Below, in pieces: positions 53,217 to 64,000 of a stretch of DNA of 64,000 nucleotides. How positions within the stretch are numbered: position 1 is the first letter of the stretch; the number at the start of each line of letters is the position of its first letter. Under the pieces are notes generated by a model, which saw nothing but the letters and a program-made list of their open reading frames with translations, was not told where the DNA came from and did no database searches. The DNA comes from Actinernus sp. WN-2022 (Eukaryota > Cnidaria > Anthozoa > Actiniaria > Actinernidae): NCBI GenBank assembly GCA_030867875.1, contig JAOWCC010000577.1, forward strand, positions 94,808,112-94,872,111, given 5' to 3'. Made by a program: the position numbers and the translations under genes.

Positions 53217-53648
53217 TCTTCGACGTAAAATAAACCATTTAGCTTTGGCTTTTACTGATGTCATATATCAGCACGGTGGAAAATAGCATGTACAAACACG
53301 TTTTGCTAATTATAATATCACTACCGACCTCCTGCAAGTGCCTTTAAATATATGAACTGACTAAGATAATATTTGCCATCCTGCAAAAGGTTCATTGTCG
53401 TATTCATGAAAACAAAAACAGTTTTGACAGTAAAATTGTCTTGATTTCTCTCTTACCCGTAAGGTGCCTATCGGACCTTGGTTTTCCTGAAAACAGATAC
53501 AAGATTTATTTAGCCGTTGATAAGTCGGAAAATAAACGATTTACCGGTACATACACACACATCCCATAATATTACCTCTAGGTAAGGAAACCTTCCGAAA
53601 GCCATCTGTCAAAATACAAAAAAAAAATATTAGCTTGATCTGGAGCTT
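53217..53648. other. Unassigned
   Basis: Nothing supported. Confidence 0.3.
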
Positions 53649-54727
53649 TTAAAGTGCCACTACGACGAAATTTGACCATTTCTTTTGCCACTTTTTTGTA
53701 TTCCATAAGAACAAACAGTGGCAGAATTTTCCAAATCAGTGAAAAAAGTTTGAATGGGGCCAATTAGACCACACATTTTAAAGAGAGTTTACCGTCAAAA
53801 TCACGTCCGCCATTACTCGAATCCGTTCCCGTGGGCGAGGAATGCCTAGTCATTTTTTAGCGTATGTGACGTCATACACTTAACGCATCGTTCTCAAGTT
53901 GCTTCGAACCCATACATTTCTTCTTATATTGTCGACAAACTCACACTGCGAATTTTGCTGTGGTTTAGTAAATAACGACCTAAAATCTGCATCAGATTCT
54001 TCAGAACATAGTAATGTGTCTTTCTGTTTCAATTTATTGCGGATGTTGATGATTTAGGGGGAAATAGAGCCGCTGGCGACCGAGTTGAAAGCTGGACGAA
54101 TGAATAGTCGCTAAAATCGCTTGGGAAGTGCATGGCCTGCCAGTAAGTAGTGCTAGCTAGCAGAGGTTTCTTATCTTTTGGGGGTATTTTTTTCCCCAGG
54201 GTATTTTCGGCTTTCAGGTTGTGCTGTTACTGGATCCGGGCTACAGGGAGAATTCAGCGGAGAAATCACTAAGGTAATGATCAGCAGATTATAAGTCCTA
54301 AGTTTGTTCATTGTTTATAGTGAAACCCGGATTGCTAGTTCGTAAATGAGAGTGATCGAGAATTATCTCTGTCCCGGCAATAGATCTTTTCCGGCGAATC
54401 TACATTCTAAAATACAATGTAATGGCTATAAAATTAAATCGCTCTCTTGTCTAACATGAAATCGTGAATGATAAGAATTTACTAGAGACTAAAACAATGT
54501 ATTGAAACTGACTGATCTGCAGCTTTTACAGTGACTATCACAGAACCAAACTTCGCGCCCCCCGTTTCTGTTTGACACACAAACAACTGAAACAAGGTAC
54601 TTCATGAAATAATATTGGTGGTTTCTTCTGTGGTTTATTGTCTTGAAAATAAAATTAGTAGTAAATTAAAAGGCATACTACATCGATAGGTTTATCTGTT
54701 TATAGGAAACAGCAATATGAGTTATTT

Positions 54728-55221
54728 ATGATAAACTATGTTCTCAGCAAACGTAGCCGCTTATTTTTCGGTCAATCTACTCTAGTACGGTCTTACCGGC
54801 TATTCCATGTGATACAAACAATTATGGAGAAGCTTCTGTCCTCAAAACGTACACAAACCATCCTTGCAGGAGGCTTGAAGAGAATTACAAACCGTATTCT
54901 TGGTACTCAACTAAAGGCTTGAATTATTCATGTAGCGAAATGCCAGCTTTGTGGTTCGTTAAATTGCTACAGTCCTGTACAATACACAAACTTGAACGAT
55001 TATTTCTATTCAAAACGTTTTGTTTGCTTTTCAAAGCGGGAAAATGGTACACTTTCTTACTACATATGTTAGTTCGCGTGAAGGTTTGTATGGGAAAAGT
55101 AGCCACACGTGTTGTTGTGGGAAGTTTTGACTGTGACATTTCCCAGTCACTGGTTGAAAGAATCAGTCTCGCCGGCCGGCTAATTTCAGAGCGTTTTCTT
55201 GACTTTCTATTTTCGTTCTAA
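54728..55221 (+). other. Two overlapping open frames inside the TTAA element, unrecognised
   Basis: 54728-54922 (64 codons, basic, KRTQTILAGGLKRITNRILG) and 54919-55221 (100 codons, hydrophobic and aromatic-rich) overlap by four bases. Neither shows a domain I know. They might be eroded coding sequence of the element; chance is equally possible. Confidence 0.15.
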
Positions 55222-55270
55222 ACATAGTTTGAAAAAAGCTCCAACTCGACGCGAATGTGTGTGAATTACT

Positions 55271-55558
55271 TCAAATTTTCACAGATTGTTCGCAATTTAT
55301 ATCAGCTAAAAAAACGGTGTCGGCGATTTTTTTAATTTTTAAAAGAGAGGCGCTGAGAGCGATTCCCGCATCTATACTTGGATTGCGCGTTAGCAGTTTC
55401 ACGAAGACCAAAATATCTTCATAACGGCTTCGAATTTCCACAATCGCCGGCACAGTTTCGTAAACAGCGTCTGTGGGAGTCCAGAAAAGGAAACAGATCT
55501 TAAATTCATTAAATTGAGTTGGAGCTCTTGGAAACCAACTCGCTTGTTCGGAAAAGAA
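55271..55558 (-). pseudogene. Open frame of about 95 codons inside the TTAA element, unrecognised
   Basis: Minus strand, open from about 55558 to the stop at 55271 (an ATG lies only at 55453). Peptide pieces: SWFPRAPTQFNEFKICFLFW, VYETVPAIVEIRSRYEDIL, VFVKLLTRNPSIDAGIAL. Hydrophobic and charged residues alternate as in a helical protein. No start upstream and no family recognised; could be an exon of the lost transposase. AAAGCTCCAACTC at 55235 and GAGTTGGAGCTCTT near 55517 form an inverted pair around it. Confidence 0.3.
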
Positions 55559-55946
55559 GTTTATTTAAAAATCGCACTTTTATCAAAATTACAAACCTTA
55601 GGTATATCGTTGTAGCCAATTTTATAGGCTTTAAATGAGGTATAATTTATCTAAATACGACGAATATTCGAGACGCTACTTAATTTTATCCGGAACAGTA
55701 CCCTGAAGGTATACGATAACCTTAAGTGTATGACGTCACGTACGCTAAAAAATGACCAGGCATTCCTCGCCCTCAGGAACGGGTTCGCGTAATGGCGGAT
55801 GTAAAATTCAAGATTCGGAGTTCAAAAAATAAGACTTCCCGTCGTCGTATCGAAAAACGGCTTGAACTGGTAATAATATAGCCACTCTACTTTACGAATA
55901 TGAGAAAAAATTGATATGTCAAAATTTGATCGTAGGGGCACTTTAA

Positions 55947-56201
55947 AGTGAAAGATTTGACAAATAGATGTCATTTTACTTTGGGTATGCCCTGTTATAG
56001 AAGCACAGATGACATCACAGCGTGACGAGAACAACGAAGTACAGCACGAGGCGCAGTCAAATAATTGAGCATCTATAAAAGGAGAGACCCACGGCACAAT
56101 GGCATTTCAATCATTTCAATCCTACGAAGCCCGATTACTGCTAATCCCGGATTAACCCTGGTCTTAACTGATGATTTTGGTTCTCTTGGCTTTATAAAGA
56201 A
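55947..56201. other. Junction between TTAA element and satellite
   Basis: Contains a 42526-family MITE fragment (AGCCCGATTACTGCTAATCC, 56128-56147) just before the satellite. No gene. Confidence 0.4.
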
Positions 56202-59200
56202 ACACCACGTGCTACAAGATTCCCTCTCTTACTTATGCTCTCTTGACTGTACCTATATAACACGTGACTATATACCAATCAGAGCGCTCGTACTATCTAG
56301 GTTATATTATAATAGACATCATCATCATCGCACACCACGCGCTACAAGATTCCCTCTCTTACTTATGCTCTCTTGACTGTACCTATATAATACGTGGTTA
56401 TATACCAATCAGAGCGCTCGTACTATCTGGATTATATTATAATAGACATTATCATCGCACACCACGCGCTACAAGATTCCCTCTCTTACTCATGCTCTCT
56501 TGACTGTACCTATATAACACGTGACTATATACCAATCAGAGCGCTCGTACTATCTAGGTTATATTATAATAGACATCATCATCGCACACCACGCGCTACA
56601 AGATTCCCTCTCTTACTTATGCTCTCTTGACTGTACCTATATAATACGTGGCTATATACCAATCAGAGCGCTCGTACTATCTAGGTTATATTATAATAGA
56701 CATTATCATCGCACACCACGCGCTACAAGATTCCCTCTCTTACTTATGCTCTCTTGACTGTACCTATATAACACGTGACTATATACCAATCAGAGCGCTC
56801 GTACTATCTAGGTTATATTATAATAGACATTATCATCGCACACCACGCGCTACAAGATTCCCTCTCTTACTTATGCTCTCTTGACTGTACCTATATAACA
56901 CGTGACTATATACCAATCAGAGCGCTCGTACTATCTAGGTTATATTATAATAGACATCATCATCGCACACCACGCGCTACAAGATTCCCTCTCTTACTTA
57001 TGCTCTCTTGACTGTACCTATATAACACGTGACTATATACCAATCAGAGCGCTCGTACTATCTAGGTTATATTATAATAGACATTATCATCGCACACCAC
57101 GCGCTACAAGATTCCCTCTCTTACTTATGCTCTCTTGACTGTACCTATATAACACGTGACTATATACCAATCAGAGCGCTCGTACTATCTAGGTTATATT
57201 ATAATAGACATTATCATCGCACACCACGCGCTACAAGATTCCCTCTCTTACTTATGCTCTCTTGACTGTACCTATATAACACGTGACTATATACCAATCA
57301 GAGCGCTCGTACTATCTAGGTTATATTATAATAGACATCATCATCGCACACCACGCGCTACAAGATTCCCTCTCTTACTTATGCTCTCTTGACTGTACCT
57401 ATATAACACGTGACTATATACCAATCAGAGCGCTCGTACTATCTAGGTTATATTATAATAGACATTATCATCGCACACCACGCGCTACAAGATTCCCTCT
57501 CTTACTTATGCTCTCTTGACTGTACCTATATAATACGTGGTTATATACCAATCAGAGCGCTCGTACTATCTAGGTTATATTATAATAGACATTATCATCG
57601 CACACCACGCGCTACAAGATTCCCTCTCTTACTTATGCTCTCTTGACTGTACCTATATAACACGTGGTTATATACCAATCAGAGCGCTCGTACTATCTAG
57701 GTTATATTATAATAGACATTATCATCGCACACCACGCGCTACAAGATTCCCTCTCTTACTTATGCTCTCTTGACTGTACCTATATAATACGTGGTTATAT
57801 ACCAATCAGAGCGCTCGTACTATCTAGGTTATATTATAATAGACATTATCATCGCACACCACGCGCTACAAGATTCCCTCTCTTACTTATGCTCTCTTGA
57901 CTGTACCTATATAATACGTGGTTATATACCAATCAGAGCGCTCGTACTATCTAGGTTATATTATAATAGACATTATCATCGCACACCACGCGCTACAAGA
58001 TTCCCTCTCTTACTTATGCTCTCTTGACTGTACCTATATAACACGTGGTTATATACCAATCAGAGCGCTCGTACTATCTAGGTTATATTATAATAGACAT
58101 TATCATCGCACACCACGCGCTACAAGATTCCCTCTCTTACTTATGCTCTCTTGACTGTACCTATATAATACGTGGTTATATACCAATCAGAGCGCTCGTA
58201 CTATCTAGGTTATATTATAATAGACATTATCATCGCACACCACGCGCTACAAGATTCCCTCTCTTACTCATGCTCTCTTGACTGTACCTATATAACACGT
58301 GACTATATACCAATCAGAGCGCTCGTACTATCTAGGTTATATTATAATAGACATCATCATCGCACACCACGCGCTACAAGATTCCCTCTCTTACTTATGC
58401 TCTCTTGACTGTACCTATATAATACGTGGTTATATACCAATCAGAGCGCTCGTACTATCTAGGTTATATTATAATAGACATCATCATCGCACACCACGCG
58501 CTACAAGATTCCCTCTCTTACTTATGCTCTCTTGACTGTACCTATATAACACGTGACTATATACCAATCAGAGCGCTCGTACTATCGAGGTTATATTATA
58601 ATAGACATTATCATAGCACACCACGCGCTACAAGATTCCCTCTCTTACTCATGCTCTCTTGACTGTACCTATATAATACGTGGTTATATACCAATCAGAG
58701 CGCTCGTACTATCTAGGTTATATTATAATAGACATTATCATCGCACACCACGCGCTACAAGATTCCCTCTCTTACTTATGCTCTCTTGACTGTACCTATA
58801 TAACACGTGACTATATACCAATCAGAGCGCTCGTACTATCTAGGTTATATTATAATAGACATCATCATCGCACACCACGCGCTACAAGATTCCCTCTCTT
58901 ACTTATGCTCTCTTGACTGTACCTATATAACACGTGACTATATACCAATCAGAGCGCTCGTACTATCTAGGTTATATTATAATAGACATCATCATCGCAC
59001 ACCACGCGCTACAAGATTCCCTCTCTTACTTATGCTCTCTTGACTGTACCTATACAACACGTGACTATATACCAATCAGAGCGCTCGTACTATCTAGGTT
59101 ATATTATAATAGACATTATCATCGCACACCACGCGCTACAAGATTCCCTCTCTTACTCATGCTCTCTTGACTGTACCTATATAATACGTGGTTATATACC

Positions 59201-62200
59201 AATCAGAGCGCTCGTACTATCTAGGTTATATTATAATAGACATTATCATCGCACACCACGCGCTACAAGATTCCCTCTCTTACTCATGCTCTCTTGACTG
59301 TACCTATATAATACGTGGTTATATACCAATCAGAGCGCTCGTACTATCTAGGTTATATTATAATAGACATCATCATCGCACACCACGCGCTACAAGATTC
59401 CCTCTCTTACTTATGCTCTCTTGACTGTACCTATATAACACGTGGTTATATACCAATCAGAGCGCTCGTACTATCTAGGTTATATTATAATAGACATTAT
59501 CATCGCACACCACGCGCTACAAGATCCCCTCTCTTACTTATGCTCTCTTGACTGTACCTATATAATACGTGGTTATATACCAATCAGAGCGCTCGTACTA
59601 TCTAGGTTATATTATAATAGACATTATCATCGCACACCACGCGCTACAAGATTCCCTCTCTTACTTATGCTCTCTTGACTGTACCTATATAATACGTGGT
59701 TATATACCAATCAGAGCGCTCGTACTATCTAGGTTATATTATAATAGACATCATCATCGCACACCACGCGCTACAAGATTCCCTCTCTTACTTATGCTCT
59801 CTTGACTGTACCTATATAACACGTGGTTATATACCAATCAGAGCGCTCGTACTATCTAGGTTATATTATAATAGACATTATCATCGCACACCACGCGCTA
59901 CAAGATCCCCTCTCTTACTTATGCTCTCTTGACTGTACCTATATAATACGTGGTTATATACCAATCAGAGCGCTCGTACTATCTAGGTTATATTATAATA
60001 GACATTATCATCGCACACCACGCGCTACAAGATTCCCTCTCTTACTCATGCTCTCTTGACTGTACCTATATAACACGTGACTATATACCAATCAGAGCGC
60101 TCGTACTATCTAGGTTATATTATAATAGACATTATCATCGCACACCACGCGCTACAAGATTCCCTCTCTTACTCATGCTCTCTTGACTGTACCTATATAA
60201 TACGTGGTTATATACCAATCAGAGCGCTCGTACTATCTAGGTTATATTATAATAGACATTATCATCGCACACCACGCGCTACAAGATTCCCTCTCTTACT
60301 TATGCTCTCTTGACTGTACCTATATAATACGTGGTTATATACCAATCAGAGCGCTCGTACTATCTAGGTTATATTATAATAGACATTATCATCGCACACC
60401 ACGCGCTACAAGATTCCCTCTCTTACTTATGCTCTCTTGACTGTACCTATATAACACGTGGCTGTATACCAATCAGAGCGCTCGTACTATCTAGGTTATA
60501 TTATAATAGACATCATCATCGCACACCACGCGCTACAAGATTCCCTCTCTTACTTATGCTCTCTTGACTGTACCTATATAACACGTGACTATATACCAAT
60601 CAGAGCGCTCGTACTATCTAGGTTATATTATAATAGACATCATCATCGCACACCACGCGCTACAAGATTCCCTCTCTTACTTATGCTCTCTTGACTGTAC
60701 CTATATAATACGTGGTTATATACCAATCAGAGCGCTCGTACTATCTAGGTTATATTATAAGACATTATCATCGCACACCACGCGCTACAAGATTCCCTCT
60801 CTTACTTATGCTCTCTTGACTGTACCTATATAACACGTGACTATATACCAATCAGAGCGCTCGTACTATCTAGGTTATATTATAATAGACATCATCATCA
60901 TCGCACACCACGCGCTACAAGATTCCCTCTCTTACTTATGCTCTCTTGACTGTACCTATATAATACGTGGTTATATACCAATCAGAGCGCTCGTACTATC
61001 TGGATTATATTATAATAGACTTATCATCGCACACCACGCGCTACAAGATTCCCTCTCTTACTCATGCTCTCTTGACTGTACCTATATAACACGTGACTAT
61101 ATACCAATCAGAGCGCTCGTACTATCTAGGTTATATTATAATAGACATCATCATCGCACACCACGCGCTACAAGATTCCCTCTCTACTTATGCTCTCTTG
61201 ACTGTACCTATATAATACGTGGTTATATACCAATCAGAGCGCTCGTACTATCTAGGTTATATTATAATAGACATTATCATCGCACACCACGCGCTACAAG
61301 ATTCCCTCTCTTACTCATGCTCTCTTGACTGTACCTATATAATACGTGGTTATATACCAATCAGAGCGCTCGTACTATCTAGGTTATATTATAATAGACA
61401 TCATCATCGCACACCACGCGCTACAAGATTCCCTCTCTTACTTATGCTCTCTTGACTGTACCTATATAACACGTGGTTATATACCAATCAGAGCGCTCGT
61501 ACTATGTAGGTTATATTATAATAGACATTATCATCGCACACCACGCGCTACAAGATCCCCTCTCTTACTTATGCTCTCTTGACTGTACCTATATAATACG
61601 TGGTTATATACCAATCAGAGCGCTCGTACTATCTAGGTTATATTATAATAGACATTATCATCGCACACCACGCGCTACAAGATTCCCTCTCTTACTCATG
61701 CTCTCTTGACTGTACCTATATAATACGTGGTTATATACCAATCAGAGCGCTCGTACTATCTAGGTTATATTATAATAGACATTATCATCGCACACCACGC
61801 GCTACAAGATTCCCTCTCTTACTTATGCTCTCTTGACTGTACCTATATAATACGTGGTTATATACCAATCAGAGCGCTCGTACTATCTAGGTTATATTAT
61901 AATAGACATCATCATCGCACACCACGCGCTACAAGATTCCCTCTCTTACTTATGCTCTCTTGACTGTACCTATATAACACGTGACTATATACCAATCAGA
62001 GCGCTCGTACTATCTAGGTTATATTATAATAGACATCATCATCGCACACCACGCGCTACAGATTCCCTCTCTTACTTATGCTCTCTTGACTGTACCTATA
62101 TAATACGTGGTTATATACCAATCAGAGCGCTCGTACTATCTAGGTTATATTATAAGACATTATCATCGCACACCACGCGCTACAAGATTCCTCTCTTACT

Positions 62201-64000
62201 TATGCTCTCTTGACTGTACCTATATAACACGTGACTATATACCAATCAGAGCGCTCGTACTATCTAGGTTATATTATAATAGACATCATCATCATCGCAC
62301 ACCACGCGCTACAAGATTCCCTCTCTTACTTATGCTCTCTTGACTGTACCTATATAATACGTGGTTATATACCAATCAGAGCGCTCGTACTATCTGGATT
62401 ATATTATAATAGACATTATCATCGCACACCACGCGCTACAAGATTCCCTCTCTTACTCATGCTCTCTTGACTGTACCTATATAACACGTGACTATATACC
62501 AATCAGAGCGCTCGTACTATCTAGGTTATATTATAATAGACATCATCATCGCACACCACGCGCTACAAGATTCCCTCTCTTACTTATGCTCTCTTGACTG
62601 TACCTATATAATACGTGGTTATCTACCAATCAGAGCGCTCGTACTATCTAGGTTATATTATAATAGACATTATCAATCGCACACCACGCGCTACAAGATT
62701 CCCTCTCTTACTTATGCTCTCTTGACTGTACCTATATAACACGTGACTATATACCAATCAGAGCGCTCGTACTATCTAGGTTATATTATAATAGACCATA
62801 TCATCGCACACCACGCGCTACAAGATTCCCTCTCTTACTTATGCTCTCTTGACTGTACCTATATAACACGTGACTATATACCAATCAGAGCGCTCGTACT
62901 ATCTAGGTTATATTATAATAGACATCATCATCGCACACCACGCGCTACAAGATTCCCTCTCTTACTTATGCTCTCTTGACTGTACCTATATAACTCGTGA
63001 CTATATACCAATCAGAGCGCTCGTACTATCTAGGTTATATTATAATAGACATCATCATCGCACACCACGCGCTACAAGATTCCCTCTCTTACTTATGCTC
63101 TCTTGACTGTACCTATATAATACGTGGTTATATACCAATCAGAGCGCTCGTACTATCTAGGTTATAATTATTATAATAGACATCATCATCGCACACCACG
63201 CGCTACAAGATTCCCTCTCTTACTTATGCTCTCTTGACTGTACCTATATAACACGTGGACTATATACCAATCAGAGCGCTCGTACTATCTAGGTTATATT
63301 ATAATAGACATTATCATCGCACACCACGCGCTACAAGATTCCCTCTCTTACTCATGCTCTCTTGACTGTACCTATATAATACGTGGTTATATACCAATCA
63401 GAGCGCTCGTACTATCTAGGTTATATTATAATAGACATTATCATCGCACACCACGCGCTACTAAGATTCCCTCTCTTACTTATGCTCTCTTGACTGTACC
63501 TATATAACACGTGACTATATACCAATCAGAGCGCTCGTACTATCTAGGTTATATTATAATAGACATCATCATCGCACACCACGCGCTACAAGATTCCCTC
63601 TCTTACTTATGCTCTCTTGACTGTACCTATAAACACGTGACTATATACCCAATCAGAGCGCTCGTACTATCTAGGTTATATTATAATAGACATCATCATC
63701 GCACACCACGCGCTACAAGATTCCCTCTCTTACTTATGCTCTCTTGACTGTACCTATATAACACGTGGACTATATACCAATCAGAGCGCTCGTACTATCT
63801 AGGTTATATCTTATAATAGACATTATCATCGCACACCACGCGCTACAAGATTCCCTCTCTTACTCATGCTCTCTTGACTGTACCTATATAATACCCGTGG
63901 TTTATATACCAATCAGAGCGCTTCGTACTATCTAGGTTATATTATAATAGGACATTATCATCGCACACCACGCGCTACAAGATTCCCTCTCTTACTCATG
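56202..64000 (+). repeat. 127-bp satellite array, about 61 monomers, cut by the window end
   Basis: Head-to-tail monomers of 127 bp. Each runs: ACACCACGCGCTACAAGATT, CCCTCTCTTACTTATGCTCT, CTTGACTGTACCTATATAA, then CACGTGAC or TACGTGGT, TATATACCAATCAGAGCGCT, CGTACTATCTAGGTTATATT, ATAATAGACAT(C/T)ATCATCGC. Two main variant states (CACGTGAC, mostly with CATCATCATCG; TACGTGGT, mostly with CATTATCATCG) and recombinant CACGTGGT units alternate irregularly. Rare variants (CATCATCATCATCG, ATCTGGATT, AGATCCCCTC) recur in the same order at several places, showing block duplication. The first monomer has a diverged edge (CACCACGTGCTAC). Reading frames of 78 codons recur in every monomer but are by-products. 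Confidence 0.97.

Larger units (their letters stand above)
53653..55942. mobile_element. 2.29-kb TTAA-flanked element with long terminal inverted repeats
   Basis: TTAA (53649-53652) then AGTGCCACTACGACGAAATTT; right end AAATTTGATCGTAGGGGCACT then TTAA (55943-55946). Subterminal arms pair over CCGCCATTACTCGAATCCGT, GGCGAGGAATGCCT and GTCATTTTTTAGCGTA, about 240 bp per arm. The interior of about 1.8 kb has no recognised transposase, but on the minus strand a frame of about 95 codons is open near 55271-55558. Same terminal bases (AGTG) and target as the elements at 7632, 40547 and 49837. Confidence 0.75.

Noticed and set aside
56264..63747. About sixty nearly identical 78-codon reading frames on the plus strand
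   Set aside because: They are a by-product of the 127-bp satellite: 127 is not a multiple of 3, each frame spans about 1.9 monomers, neighbours overlap in different frames, and indels break them freely.

Overview
The window looks like a repeat-dominated, gene-poor stretch of a metazoan nuclear genome, most probably an anthozoan cnidarian (coral or sea anemone). That placement is an inference: the 3' ends of CR1/L2-type non-LTR retrotransposons, tRNA-derived SINEs, dense small inverted-repeat (MITE-like) elements and many CCAAT-bearing repeats resemble what I know of coral genomes, and nothing bacterial or viral is visible. No intact conventional protein-coding gene could be supported. All recognisable coding matter is fragmentary: retrotransposon 3' ends, a THAP-domain exon, two other zinc-binding exons, an integrase-type N-terminal region and a decayed lysine-rich gene.

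Region by region. 1-6.4 kb: a decayed gene-like region (SAM-like exon, lysine-rich coiled-coil fragment, acidic tail) interrupted by a LINE 3' end, a MITE and a foldback; then a second LINE 3' end, a minisatellite, a MITE and a SINE. 7.6-9.7 kb: a 2.0-kb element bounded by TTAA, with mirrored 20-bp repeat arrays around a small zinc-ribbon reading frame and a second element nested in its right arm. 10-22 kb: many MITEs, a tRNA-like SINE, a pogo-like element carrying an internal 80-bp tandem array, and a LINE C-terminal region. 22.56-33.55 kb: two head-to-tail copies of a 5,497-bp unit with one difference seen; each carries an integrase-type pseudogene and a cruciform-capable palindrome. 33.5-46.3 kb: more inverted-repeat elements, among them a TTAA-flanked one with a THAP exon and one with an exact 11-bp target duplication and a broken CxxC/CxxC exon. 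46-56 kb: dispersed repeats, two more TTAA-type elements (one hosting a LINE 3' end) and two SINE copies. 56.2-64.0 kb: a 127-bp satellite of about 61 monomers that runs off the window edge.

How it fits together: the sequence is organised by mobile elements inserting into each other, with four complete TTAA/AGTGC-ended elements plus a lone right end that may be one superfamily (the THAP exon points to Kolobok), and by tandem amplification, which repeatedly occurs inside inverted-repeat elements. Coordinates of repeat edges are by eye and may be off by several bases; no alignment or database search was run.
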